64,000 nt of DNA, from assembly GCF_900230195.1 (NCBI RefSeq), contig NZ_OCNE01000008.1, positions 1-64,000 on the forward strand. Reading direction: 5' to 3'. The first letter of the stretch is position 1, and each line of letters starts with the position of its first letter. The notes under the pieces are model-generated. The model saw nothing but the letters and a program-made list of their open reading frames with translations. It made no database searches and was not told the DNA's origin. The stretch is from Streptomyces zhaozhouensis (lineage in GTDB: Bacteria > Actinomycetota > Actinomycetes > Streptomycetales > Streptomycetaceae). Positions 1 to 9,854 of the stretch are shown one piece after another. Both the position numbers and the translations under genes were made by a program.

Positions 1-125
1 AGCGCCTCCCCGACATCGTCGGCGAACTCCTGGAGCTCCCGCGCCAACTCCCGCACCTCGTCGGGCTCACCTGGCGTCGGATCGGAATCCATGTCCACCG
101 GACTCCAGTCGGAAGGACGAGCCAT
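1..125 (-). CDS. N-terminus of an RHS/T7SS-type polymorphic toxin (cut by window edge)
   Basis: Only the first 41 codons lie in the window; the gene runs off base 1. The start is the ATG at 125-123, preceded by GGGAGAAG on the minus strand. The peptide begins MARPSDWSPVDMDSDPTPGE and continues with the same acidic helical stretch as the complete RHS protein at 45765-50321. Roughly nine of every ten residues match that protein. By analogy this is the N-terminal secretion domain of a large RHS-repeat toxin, and the rest of the gene should lie to the left. The strong match makes it a paralogue rather than chance coding. The toxin domain and any immunity gene cannot be seen. Confidence 0.8.
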   Translation of the reverse strand, partial: MARPSDWSPVDMDSDPTPGEPDEVRELARELQEFADDVGEA

Positions 126-354
126 CGCTTCTCCCACCGGGTGATCGAGTTACGGCGCGCAACGACCATAGGAGCACCGCGTAGTCGGCTCAACCACGCC
201 CCGACCCACGCGGGGCGCCCCGTCGCGCGGGGGAGCGGCGCCGAGTTGACGGGGCACCAGGTCAGGGGCGGTCACCGAGGGGCGCACGCCGGCGCACTGG
301 GAGGGGGGCGCGCACCTCAACGGGTGGTGCCCGGGGCGGCGGGAGGCGCCCGGC

Positions 355-1467
355 TCAGCGCTCGGCGTGGTTCTGCGGCCCGCACGCGTGGGAGCCGCGC
401 TTCGTCGCGGCGTACACGTACGGATAGAGGATCGTTCCGTCCTTCCTCTTCCCGGCGGTGGTCCCCTCGCCCGTGGGGCCGACCAGGCGGGTGACCTCGG
501 CACGCTGGTCCCGGACGAGGTCCGTGACGTGTGACGGCCAGGGCCCCGCGGAGCCGTTGTCGTCCAGGACCTGCCGCAGCCGCTCCAGGCCGGGCCGTCG
601 GGCGGGGTCCTTGGCCAGGCACGCCCCGGCGATCCGGCGCACGCTCTCGGGGAGCGCCGACAGGTCCGGATCGGCGTGCAGGACGCGGGAGAGCACCTGC
701 TGAAGTGACGTCCCCTGAAAGGGACTTGATCCGGTGCAGGCCATCACCAGCACGGAACCGAGCGAGAATATGTCGCTCGCGGGGGTGAGCGCGGTCCCCT
801 CGACCTGTTCGGGAGACATGTACGCGGGCGAGCCGACCACCCACCCGGTCCTGGTCAGCCGGGTGCTGCCGGGGGCGTCGTCGGTGCCCAGCGCGATACC
901 GAAGTCCACCACCCGGACGCCGCCGTCGCCGCTCGGCTCGCCCGTCGCGTCGGCCTCGTCGGTGAGCAGGATGTTGTCCGGCTTGAGATCCCGGTGCACC
1001 AGCCCCGTGCCGTGGATCTCGTCGAGTGCGCCGACCAGGCCGGCGGCCAGCCGCAGCACGGCGTCCTCGGGGAGCGGCCGGGCGGCGACGTCGACGGTGG
1101 TGGCGTCCGCGTCGGCGCGACCGGCGTGGTCGTCCGCTCCGGGGGCGACCACCTGCCGCAACGAGGGGCCGGGGATGTAGACCGAGGCCAACCAGGGGAG
1201 GGGCGCGTCGAGGTCCGCGTCGAGGTCCGCGTCGATCACGGCGGCGGTGCGGACGCCCGGCGCCCTGCGCGCCGTGGCGACCTCCCGGCGGAAGCGTCCC
1301 CGGTGGCGCGCGTCGTCGGCCAGCGCCGCGCGGACCAGTTTGACGGCCGCCAGCCGGCCGTTCGGCTCGCTCCCGAGGAAGACCCGCCCCATCCCGCCGT
1401 GGCCCAGCACGGCCAGCAGCCGGTAGGGGCCGATGCGTCGGGGGTCGGTCGCCGCCAGAGTCTCCAC
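355..1467 (-). CDS. Serine/threonine protein kinase (cytoplasmic, Hanks type)
   Basis: This is a soluble Hanks-type kinase of about 370 residues. The glycine loop GHGGMGRV lies near residue 23, the ATP-binding lysine is in AAVKLV near 43, the catalytic loop is HRDLKPDN near 158 and DFG is near 188. These are followed by SPEQ, which stands in for APE. There is no membrane segment and no PASTA repeat; the C-terminus after the kinase core is short and basic. GTG codons at 1476, 1473 and 1467 could all start it. I prefer 1467 because GGAGG sits 8 nt upstream of it. Its substrate is unknown. It lies next to the RHS fragment, just as the second kinase in this window lies upstream of the complete RHS gene. 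The 303 bp upstream carry a TGACCA repeat array that may control it. Confidence 0.9.
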   Translation of the reverse strand: METLAATDPRRIGPYRLLAVLGHGGMGRVFLGSEPNGRLAAVKLVRAALADDARHRGRFRREVATARRAPGVRTAAVIDADLDADLDAPLPWLASVYIPGPSLRQVVAPGADDHAGRADADATTVDVAARPLPEDAVLRLAAGLVGALDEIHGTGLVHRDLKPDNILLTDEADATGEPSGDGGVRVVDFGIALGTDDAPGSTRLTRTGWVVGSPAYMSPEQVEGTALTPASDIFSLGSVLVMACTGSSPFQGTSLQQVLSRVLHADPDLSALPESVRRIAGACLAKDPARRPGLERLRQVLDDNGSAGPWPSHVTDLVRDQRAEVTRLVGPTGEGTTAGKRKDGTILYPYVYAATKRGSHACGPQNHAER

Positions 1468-1594
1468 CGCCACCACCTCCGGCAGAGATCAGGCCGTCCG
1501 GCGAAGGATGACGGTAGGGGCCGGTCAGGGCGCCGCTGCCCCTCCGTCCGCGTGCTCCTCCCGGCGGTTGGCCACCTCGCCCGAGCCAACCCAT

Positions 1595-1609
1595 GTGACG
1601 ATCTGTCAC
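1595..1609. promoter_or_regulatory. Inverted repeat GTGAC-N5-GTCAC upstream of the kinase
   Basis: The perfect inverted repeat GTGAC/GTCAC has a five-base centre and lies about 120 bp upstream of the kinase start, beside the TGACCA array. Its size and symmetry fit a dimeric regulator site. No cognate regulator is encoded nearby, so the assignment is tentative. Confidence 0.3.
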
Positions 1610-1634
1610 CGTGCCGGCGCAACTCGCTGCGGGG

Positions 1635-1748
1635 TGACCAGCGGACCCAACTGACCACGTGCCGCGTTGACCACCTGCACGTTGACCAGTTCCGACGGGT
1701 GACCAGTCCCCACGGGTGACCAGTCGACCCGTCGCGCGCCGGTGACCG
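1635..1748. repeat. Iteron-like array of TGACCA repeats
   Basis: TGACCA occurs at 1635, 1652, 1668, 1683, 1700 and 1717, with a TGACCG at 1743. Starts are 15-17 bases apart except for the last. Several copies are extended to GGGTGACCAG or GTTGACCA. All copies point the same way, so this is a phased direct-repeat array and not a hairpin. It fills the otherwise empty space between the kinase and the EF-hand gene. I infer cooperative protein binding on one helical side at roughly 1.5 turns; a former tandem duplication is also possible. Confidence 0.55.
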
Positions 1749-1779
1749 GTCGCGCGTCGGCCGTTCCCCGCCGCGTGGA

Positions 1780-2310
1780 TCACTCCCCGGCGACCAGGTG
1801 ATCCCCCGCGATGCCGGCCTTGTCGGGGGAGAAGAAGTCCCGCACCCCGGCCTCCCAGACGGCCACCGGCACCCGGTCGTCGGCCGAGGGGCCGAACGCG
1901 TCGAAGACGGCCGTCACCCGGTCGGCCGGGAAACCGACCGCCGTCATCAGCTCGACGAAGACACCCCGCGCGACCGTCCCGACCCCCTCCGGGTCGCCCA
2001 GCGCGGCGAGGGCGTGCGCGAACGACGCCACCGTGTCGGCGAACGGGCCGGGGGAGAGCACCGTGCCCCGGTACTCCTCGAAGTCGATCCGCCCGTCGCC
2101 GTCCGAGTCCAGGCGCGTCACCAGCCCCTCCCACCAGCGGCGCATCCCCGCGCGCAGCGCCTCCCGCTGAGCCGGGGCCGACCGCCAGGCCGCCGTTTCC
2201 ACCCGTTCCGCCATCAGCTCGAAGTCCGACCGCTCCAGCACCCCGTTGCGGTCACCGTCCAGGATGGTGAAGACCACGCGGGCCCGATCGCTCGCCTCGT
2301 CACGCGTCAT
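1780..2310 (-). CDS. EF-hand calcium-binding protein (calerythrin-like)
   Basis: This is a small soluble acidic protein of 176 residues. It starts at the ATG at 2310, preceded by GGAGAGG. Two EF-hand loops are clear: DGDRNGVLERSD near residue 18 and the canonical DSDGDGRIDFEE near residue 65. Two more helix-loop-helix stretches towards the C-terminus have degenerate loops, such as GPSADDRVPV. Length and layout fit the four-EF-hand calerythrin family of actinomycetes, which bind calcium in the cytoplasm. There is no signal peptide. The start suggested by the longer open frame is rejected because its extra N-terminus is basic and low-complexity. Its role beyond calcium buffering or sensing cannot be read from the sequence. 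Confidence 0.9.
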   Translation of the reverse strand: MTRDEASDRARVVFTILDGDRNGVLERSDFELMAERVETAAWRSAPAQREALRAGMRRWWEGLVTRLDSDGDGRIDFEEYRGTVLSPGPFADTVASFAHALAALGDPEGVGTVARGVFVELMTAVGFPADRVTAVFDAFGPSADDRVPVAVWEAGVRDFFSPDKAGIAGDHLVAGE

Positions 2311-2634
2311 GAGCCGCCCCTCTCCTGTCTCCGGACTCCCAACTCTCCGCCCAGCGAGCGGAGTTGACCGGAAATCCGGTGCCCGTTTCCCTCGAACGAG
2401 GGACGCAGACGCGCCGGGGAGCCCGCGCGCACGCGTGGGCCGGGGCGGTGCGCGACGGCACCGGCGCGGGCTCCCGGACCGACCTCGTTCGCCACCGGAC
2501 CGGAACGGGTCCTCTCGCGCCCTTGCCGCCCGCTCGGCCGGGCCCCGCGAGGCACCACGGGGTTGGCTATCCCCCCGCGTCCGGTTAACGTCCCAGGCGA
2601 CGGCCGTGAAACGTATCAACGGGAGGCGCCCCCG

Positions 2635-5600
2635 ATGCCAGCCGGCGTGGACGACCACTCACCCGCCCGCCCCGGCACCCCGCCCCCCACGGGGCGTGTA
2701 CGCGACGCGCGCGCCCTCCCGCCGCCCGCCGCCGTCACCGACCTTCGCGTCGCCGGCCGCGCCGACGAACCGCTCGGCGTCGACGACCCCGCGCCCCGGC
2801 TCGGCTGGCGGGTGACCGAGGCGCCCGACGGCTGGGCGCAGCGGGCCTACCAGGTGCGCGCGGCCGGCAGCGTCGCCGCGTTGACCGAGGGGCCGCTGCT
2901 GTGGGACTCCGGCCGGGTGGAGTCGGCCGCCCAGCACGACGTCCGCTGGGGCGGGGAGCCGCTGCCCGCGCGGCAGCCGGTCGTCTGGCAGGTCAGGGTG
3001 TGGAGCACGCGCGGCGACGTGACCGCGTGGAGCGGGCCGGCCCGTTGGGAGACCGGCCTGCTGACCGGGGCCGACTGGGGCGCGGCCCGCTGGATCGAGC
3101 ACCCGGACCGACGCACCGAGGACCCGCTGCCGCTGCTCGCCCGCGCCTTCACCCTGCCCGGGGAACGCGCGGCCCGTGTCGTCGACGCCCGGCTCCACCT
3201 GTGCGGCCTCGGGCTGCACCACGCCGAGCTGAACGGCGTCCCCGTCACCGACGAGGTCCTGGCGCCGGGCAACTCGCACTACCAGCTGTCCGCCGAGTAC
3301 CGCGTCCACGACGTGACCCGGCTGCTGCGCCCGGGCGCCAACACGCTCGGCGTCGCGCTCGGCCACGGCACCGCGCTGGTCACGCGCTCCGTCACCCACG
3401 AGGCCACCGGGCGCACGGCGCCCTACAGCTGGTGGGAGAGCGAACTCCCGGCCCGGGGAAGCCTGTTGACGGCCGCGCCCGCCGGGGCGAGCCGGGTCGC
3501 GCTGGCCGGACTCGCCGGCCGCCTCCACGTCGGCGGGGCGCTGCACGTCGACACCGGCGACGGCGGGGAGCGGATCGAGTCCCGCGAGGTCGTGGAGCTC
3601 ACCCCGCACGGCCCCGGGCACACCACGGTCTCCTTCGCGCCGCCGCTCGACCGGCCGCACCCGGCCGGCGCCGCCGTGAGCGGCTCGGGCAACCCGCTCG
3701 CCGGCACCGAGCCCACCGCCAACGCCGCCGTTCCGCCCCGGCTGATCGCCCGGCTGGAGATCACCCTGGCCGACGGCTCGACCGCGACCGTGGTCACCGA
3801 CCGCGCGTGGCGGGCCGCGCTCGGACCGACCACGACCACCGGCTGGTACACCGGCACCGACTACGACGCGCGCCGCGAACAGCCCGGCTGGACCGCGCCC
3901 GACGCCGACCTCACCGCAGGCGCGCCGCGCCGCGACGGCACCCGGGTCGGCTGGGTCCCGGCCGGCCTCGCCCCGCCGCCCGGCCTGACCACCCGACTGG
4001 TCTGGCGCGCCGCCGAACCCGTCAAGGTGGTCGACCGGCTCCGCCCGGTGCGCGTCACCAGGCCCCGGCCCGGCGTCTGGGTCTTCGACTTCGGCCAGAA
4101 CCTCGCCGGCTGGCCGCTGCTGCGCCTGCCCGCCGGGGTGCCGGCCGGCACCACCCTCACCCTGCGCCCCGCCGAGTCGCTCGACGCCGACGGCACCGTG
4201 GAACAGAGCTCGGTCATGGGCGGCGGCCCCGGACGCGGCACCGACGTCTTCGCCACCTACACCAGCCACGGCGCGCCCGGCGGCGAGAGCTGGCATCCGC
4301 GTTTCGACTACTTCGGGATGCAGTGGCTCCAACTCGACGGGCTGCCAGAGGACTTCGAGGCGACGGCCGACACGGTCACCGCCCTCCGGCTGCGCGCCGC
4401 CGCGCCCGTCGCCGGCGAGCTGCACACCTCCGACGAACGGGTCAACCGCGTGCACCGGATGGCCCGCCACTCGGTGGCCAGCAACCTGATGTCCACCTTC
4501 ACCGACTGCCCCGGACGCGAGAAGCTGGCCTATCTCGCCGACTACACCCAGCCGTTCCGCTCCCTGGCCCGGCACTTCGGCTTCGCCGCCTACCTGCGCA
4601 CCATGCAGCGCCATCTGGTGGAGGGGCAGTCACTGACCGGAGCCAACCGAGGCAACGTCGCGCTGAAGGCCCCGGTCTACGACTGGGGCTACCTCGGCGA
4701 GTTCGGCGACGAGATCAACTGGGGAAACGCCGTCGTCCTGGTGCCCTGGCTGCACTACGAGACCTACGGCGAGACGGAGTTGATGGAACGGCACTACGCG
4801 TCGATGCGCGCCTTCGTGCGCTATGTCCGCGAGGAGAAGGCCGGTACCGGTGCCCGCGCGCACCTCGTACACGCCCCGCTCGCCGACTGGATAGCCGCCG
4901 ACGAGACCACCTCGGGGCTGCTCACCGGCACCTGGGGTTACCACCAGACCGTCGACCGGATGGCCCGGATGGCCGCGCTCCTCGGCCACAGCGCCCACGC
5001 GGAGGAGTACCGCGCGCTCGCCACCGCGATCCGGGAGGCGTTCCACGCCGCCTTCTACCACCAGGAGCGGGGGCGCTATACCAGTGCGGGCGGCAGCGGC
5101 GGCACCGAGGGGGCCACCCAGGCCGCCCAGGCGCTGGCGCTCGACGAGGGGCTGGTCCCCGAGGGGGAACGAGGACGCGTCGTCGACTCGCTGGTCGAAC
5201 TGGTCAACGCCTACCCCCCGTTCGGCGGCGGCCCTCACCTCAGCGCGGGAACGATCGGACTGGCCCCCCTGGTCAGAGCCCTTACCGAGGCGGGCCGGGA
5301 CGACCTCCTGTGGGAAGCCCTCCACCAGGACACCCGCCCCGGCTACGGCCACTTCCTGAACCCGACCACCGCCAACCCCGAGGGCCTGACCAGCATCCCC
5401 GAGCAGTGGGACCTGGTCCACTCGAAGAACCACGTGATCCTCCTCCCGATCGAGGAGTGGTTCCACGGCTCCCTGGCCGGCATCCGCCAGCGGCCTGGTT
5501 CCGTCGGTTTCCGCGAACTCCTGGTCGAACCACGGCTGGTGGGCACCCTGACCCACGTCAGCGGGCGCTACCGGACCCCGTACGGCGAGGTCACCTCCGA

Positions 5601-5757
5601 GTGGACCCGCGAGGCCGCCGCCTTCCGGCTGCGGGTGCGGATACCGCCCCACACCACCGCCGAGATCCGCGTCCCCACCGCCGAGGGCACCGGCCGCGTC
5701 CATCACCACGTGGCCTCCGGCACCCACACCTTTACCACCCGCCTGACCAGTCCCTGA
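2635..5757 (+). CDS. Alpha-L-rhamnosidase, GH78
   Basis: This large hydrolase (1040 residues) should remove terminal alpha-L-rhamnose from glycosides. It has the GH78 layout: an N-terminal fibronectin-like/jelly-roll region, central beta-sandwich domains, an (alpha/alpha)6 barrel and a C-terminal beta domain. The diagnostic barrel motif TDCPGREKLAYLADY lies near residue 622; in the family its Glu acts as general acid. The start is the ATG at 2635, with GGGAGG nine bases upstream. A longer open frame from a TTG at 2563 lacks such a site. No secretion signal is evident, so it probably acts on imported or intracellular rhamnosides. It appears to be a single-gene unit, ended by the strong hairpin at 5780-5827. 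Confidence 0.95.
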   Translation: MPAGVDDHSPARPGTPPPTGRVRDARALPPPAAVTDLRVAGRADEPLGVDDPAPRLGWRVTEAPDGWAQRAYQVRAAGSVAALTEGPLLWDSGRVESAAQHDVRWGGEPLPARQPVVWQVRVWSTRGDVTAWSGPARWETGLLTGADWGAARWIEHPDRRTEDPLPLLARAFTLPGERAARVVDARLHLCGLGLHHAELNGVPVTDEVLAPGNSHYQLSAEYRVHDVTRLLRPGANTLGVALGHGTALVTRSVTHEATGRTAPYSWWESELPARGSLLTAAPAGASRVALAGLAGRLHVGGALHVDTGDGGERIESREVVELTPHGPGHTTVSFAPPLDRPHPAGAAVSGSGNPLAGTEPTANAAVPPRLIARLEITLADGSTATVVTDRAWRAALGPTTTTGWYTGTDYDARREQPGWTAPDADLTAGAPRRDGTRVGWVPAGLAPPPGLTTRLVWRAAEPVKVVDRLRPVRVTRPRPGVWVFDFGQNLAGWPLLRLPAGVPAGTTLTLRPAESLDADGTVEQSSVMGGGPGRGTDVFATYTSHGAPGGESWHPRFDYFGMQWLQLDGLPEDFEATADTVTALRLRAAAPVAGELHTSDERVNRVHRMARHSVASNLMSTFTDCPGREKLAYLADYTQPFRSLARHFGFAAYLRTMQRHLVEGQSLTGANRGNVALKAPVYDWGYLGEFGDEINWGNAVVLVPWLHYETYGETELMERHYASMRAFVRYVREEKAGTGARAHLVHAPLADWIAADETTSGLLTGTWGYHQTVDRMARMAALLGHSAHAEEYRALATAIREAFHAAFYHQERGRYTSAGGSGGTEGATQAAQALALDEGLVPEGERGRVVDSLVELVNAYPPFGGGPHLSAGTIGLAPLVRALTEAGRDDLLWEALHQDTRPGYGHFLNPTTANPEGLTSIPEQWDLVHSKNHVILLPIEEWFHGSLAGIRQRPGSVGFRELLVEPRLVGTLTHVSGRYRTPYGEVTSEWTREAAAFRLRVRIPPHTTAEIRVPTAEGTGRVHHHVASGTHTFTTRLTSP

Positions 5758-5779
5758 CCACCCCCGGCGCCGCCGGTTA

Positions 5780-5827
5780 CCCGGGGCGCGGGAGCACCGC
5801 ACGACGAGCGGTGCCCGCCGCCCCGGG
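5780..5827 (+). terminator. GC-rich hairpin terminator after the rhamnosidase
   Basis: A nested hairpin has outer arms CCCGGGGCG/CGCCCCGGG and inner arms GCACCGC/GCGGTGC around a short loop. It starts 23 bases after the stop codon. No U-tract follows, as is usual in streptomycetes. The rest of 5758-6011 holds no convincing gene. Confidence 0.75.
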
Positions 5828-5969
5828 CCCGGCGCGCCCCACCCGCCGGCCGCCCGCCGGGGCGCGGCTTCGGGGGTGTGCGGCGCGTCGCTCCCCGGAA
5901 GCGGCTGCGGTACGGAAAGATGACCGCAGGGATGAAGCACGTGCATCCTGGGCAATGGGAAGGGCATAG

Positions 5970-7322
<1,353 letters not shown>

Positions 7323-7338
7323 GCCACGAGGGTCTGGC

Positions 7339-7357
7339 CGGTCCCGGAGCGGGACCG
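7339..7357 (+). terminator. Short hairpin after the decarboxylase
   Basis: The arms CGGTCCCG/CGGGACCG pair around a three-base loop, 16 bases after the stop codon. This is a plausible intrinsic terminator or attenuator separating the decarboxylase from the araC-like gene. Confidence 0.5.
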
Positions 7358-7538
7358 CGCCCCGGCGCGGCCCGCGAGACCGGGTGGTTCCGCGCTGTCT
7401 CCCGGGTGAACGATCACTCCGGTGCGGCGCGTCCCGATCGCTCCGGCGCCGAGAGCGTGTGCGCCCCGCGTCCACTCCGGGCGGCCCCGACCGTCCCGCA
7501 CGCATTTCCCGGCCTTCCCCCACGCAAGGGAAAATCAG

Positions 7539-8390
7539 ATGACTGCTCGACTGCACGGCTTCTTCTGGCAGGAGCTGGTACTGGAAAAGGAGATCTCGGA
7601 AAGCGGGGACGACGGCTGGATATACCAGTTGCCGGACGAGACGTTCGGGATCATCACGCCGCTCCAGAGCTCCTGCCAGGTGTCGGGACTGGACGGCAAG
7701 GGACGGCGCAGCGCGACGCTCATGCCGGGCGAGATATGCAGGGTCGCCCCCAACAATCCCGTACGCCTGGACCGCACTCCGCCGAGGCGGTCCGCGTTCC
7801 GTGTGGCGTGCATCCAGTTGCCGCTGACGATTCTCCAACGCACGCTGGAGGCACATCCGGAGTCCCCTGTCCGGACGGTTTCGGAACTGCACACGCTGCG
7901 CGCGTTCGATCCGCACATCGCCTCGATGGCCCCCGTGCTGCTGCACGCCTGGCGGACCGGCAGCGGCGACCAGTACGCCCTCGCCGCCGCCCACTACCTC
8001 GCCGAGTACCTGCTCCACCCGTTCCGCGCCGCCTCGCCCGGCGCCGGGGGGCTGAACGCCGAGCAGTTGTTCACCGTGCGGACCTACATGGAGACCCATC
8101 TGGCCGAGAACGTCACGCTCGACCGGCTGGCCAGGGAGGTGCGGCTCAGCCGCTACCACTTTCTGCGCCGCTTCTCCGTCGCCACCGGCAAGACGCCGTT
8201 GCAGTACCTGACGGGGCTGCGCATCGACGCCGCCCGCCACCTGCTCGCCTCGGGTGACGACCCGGTGTCGCAGGTCGGCAGGCTCTGCGGGTTCGCCAAC
8301 CCGGAGAACTTCGCCCGGGTGTTCAGAAAGCACGTCGGATGCTCGCCCTCCGAGTACCGCCAGCGCGGCCAGCACACGACGCCTCCCTGA
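7539..8390 (+). CDS. AraC-family transcriptional regulator
   Basis: The protein has 283 residues. An N-terminal cupin-like sensor region (about 1-165) contains the LMPGEICRVAPNNP stretch typical of AraC ligand pockets. The C-terminal half (about 180-283) holds the two helix-turn-helix motifs, with LDRLAREVRLSRYHFLRRFS, QYLTGLRIDAARHLL and FANPENFARVFRKHVGCSPS. The ATG at 7539 is chosen over an upstream frame because AAGGGAAAA precedes it and the upstream residues are a proline/arginine-rich run. It lies directly before tfuA-ycaO on the same strand, about 195 bp away, and is the natural candidate for a pathway-specific regulator. No TTA codon was seen in it. Confidence 0.93.
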   Translation: MTARLHGFFWQELVLEKEISESGDDGWIYQLPDETFGIITPLQSSCQVSGLDGKGRRSATLMPGEICRVAPNNPVRLDRTPPRRSAFRVACIQLPLTILQRTLEAHPESPVRTVSELHTLRAFDPHIASMAPVLLHAWRTGSGDQYALAAAHYLAEYLLHPFRAASPGAGGLNAEQLFTVRTYMETHLAENVTLDRLAREVRLSRYHFLRRFSVATGKTPLQYLTGLRIDAARHLLASGDDPVSQVGRLCGFANPENFARVFRKHVGCSPSEYRQRGQHTTPP

Positions 8391-8585
8391 CCGCGCCGAC
8401 CGGCCGGCGAGCGGCGGGAGGGGCGATCTGACACCTCCCCGTTCCGTTGTACCGGCGGGTACGGGAAGAGGCGCTCGCAACATCCGTCAGGGAGTGCGCA
8501 ATCGCTGTCATGACCCTTCTTTTACTCTCGCCTAGAGTTTCTTTCGAATGCGGGAACGCCAGAATCCTGAAAGAGGGATGGCCAC

Positions 8586-9854
8586 GTGGCAAAGGGACGG
8601 ATTCACGTCTATGTCGGTCCGACCTGTCCGGCGGACGAGATAGGTGAGCGCTTTCCGGAAGTGGTGCCCCATCCTCCGGTCGCGCACGGGGACTTCTTCG
8701 GACCCGAGCCTGCGGCCGGCGATGTCGCCGTGGTCGTCGACGACTTCGCCCCGCACCGGCCGGGCGCGCGGCACAAGGAGTATCTGCACGCGCTCGACCG
8801 GGGCGTGACCGTCATCGGCGCGGCGGGCGTCGGAGCGCTGCGCGCCCTGGAGCTCGGCCCCTTCGGTGTGCGCGGCGTCGGAACCGTCCACGAGCTGTAC
8901 CGCTCCGGGGTCCTCGACGGCGACGACGCCGTGGCCGTCGCCCACGAGGAGGAGGCGCCCTACGCGCGGCTGAGCGTCCCCCTGGTCAACCTCCGCGCCG
9001 CCGCCCAGGCCGCCTGCGCGGAGGGGCTGTTGCGCGCGGCCGAGATCGAACGGGTCGTCGAGACGCTCCGGCGCGAGTACTACCCCTCGCGCACCCAGGA
9101 CCGCGTCGTCCACCTGCTGCGCCGTGCCGGCCGGCCCCAACTGGCCGACTGGTACGCCCGGCGGGTCGCCGACGACCCGCACATCTTCGACCAGCAGCGC
9201 AGGGACTGCCTCGCGGCGATCGAGGCGGCCCGCCGCACGGTCGCCGAGGGCGTCGTCGGCCGGGTCACGGGCGCCGGCGACGCCGCCTGGCGCACCGTTG
9301 CCCTGCGCGCCTGGCGCAACCACTTCGTGGCCCGCGAGGGCTCCCCGCCGCTGGGCCAACGGATCGCCTACCAGCAGTTGTTCAACCCCTACTACGCGCG
9401 GGTCTGGAACCGCTACCTGGAGGACTCCCTGCCCGGCGGCCCCGCCGTGACACGCCTGCCGCTCCCGGCCGCCCGCGAACGGGAGCGGCGCCTGGCCGAC
9501 GCCGACTGCCCGGTCCCCGACCTGAGCGACCCGCACGAGGTGGCGCTCCTGCTGAGCGCGGAGGAACCGGCCGACATCGAGGCCGTCGCCGCGCAGCTGC
9601 GGCGTGACCCCGCCCCGGGCTTCGACGTCGGCCCCCGGTCGCGCCGCGCCGCCCAGGACCCCGCGCGGGAGCTCTCCGAGGACGCCGGCCGGGTCCTGCT
9701 CTGCCACATCTGGCAGATTCCCGCCGGCGAACTCGCCGGCGAGTGCCGGAGCCGGGGCATCCCCGACGTCGAGACGGCGGTCAGGATGCTGCGGCCGTTC
9801 GTCGCCGGCGCCGGCGGGGCCGCCTCCGAGTCGCTCCGCGCGGAGACGGCGTGA
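8586..9854 (+). CDS. TfuA-like protein (YcaO partner)
   Basis: The TfuA domain (PF07812) fills the N-terminal part: VYVGPTCPADEI at the start, a DVAVVVDDFAP stretch, HKEYLHALDRGVTVIGAAG near residue 65, then GALRALELGPFGVRGVGT. TfuA proteins act with YcaO enzymes: in thioamide biosynthesis they supply or activate the sulphur donor. The C-terminal half of this 422-residue protein is longer than the core domain and has an alpha-helical look with no motif I recognise. The start is the GTG at 8586, with AGAGGGA about 8 bases upstream. The stop overlaps the ycaO start (GTGA), so the two products are translationally coupled. I infer a role in thioamide or heterocycle installation on a peptide or amide substrate. 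Confidence 0.88.
   Translation: MAKGRIHVYVGPTCPADEIGERFPEVVPHPPVAHGDFFGPEPAAGDVAVVVDDFAPHRPGARHKEYLHALDRGVTVIGAAGVGALRALELGPFGVRGVGTVHELYRSGVLDGDDAVAVAHEEEAPYARLSVPLVNLRAAAQAACAEGLLRAAEIERVVETLRREYYPSRTQDRVVHLLRRAGRPQLADWYARRVADDPHIFDQQRRDCLAAIEAARRTVAEGVVGRVTGAGDAAWRTVALRAWRNHFVAREGSPPLGQRIAYQQLFNPYYARVWNRYLEDSLPGGPAVTRLPLPAARERERRLADADCPVPDLSDPHEVALLLSAEEPADIEAVAAQLRRDPAPGFDVGPRSRRAAQDPARELSEDAGRVLLCHIWQIPAGELAGECRSRGIPDVETAVRMLRPFVAGAGGAASESLRAETA

Noticed and set aside
2659..5969. Long open frames antisense to and overlapping the rhamnosidase (651, 445 and 1022 codons)
   Set aside because: They are Arg/Gly/Pro/His-rich shadows of a GC-rich gene, lack domain motifs and conflict with a clear GH78 reading.
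8447..8647. Small ORF before tfuA considered as a leader peptide
   Set aside because: It overlaps the tfuA start in another frame, has a poor start context and an ordinary promoter-like base composition.
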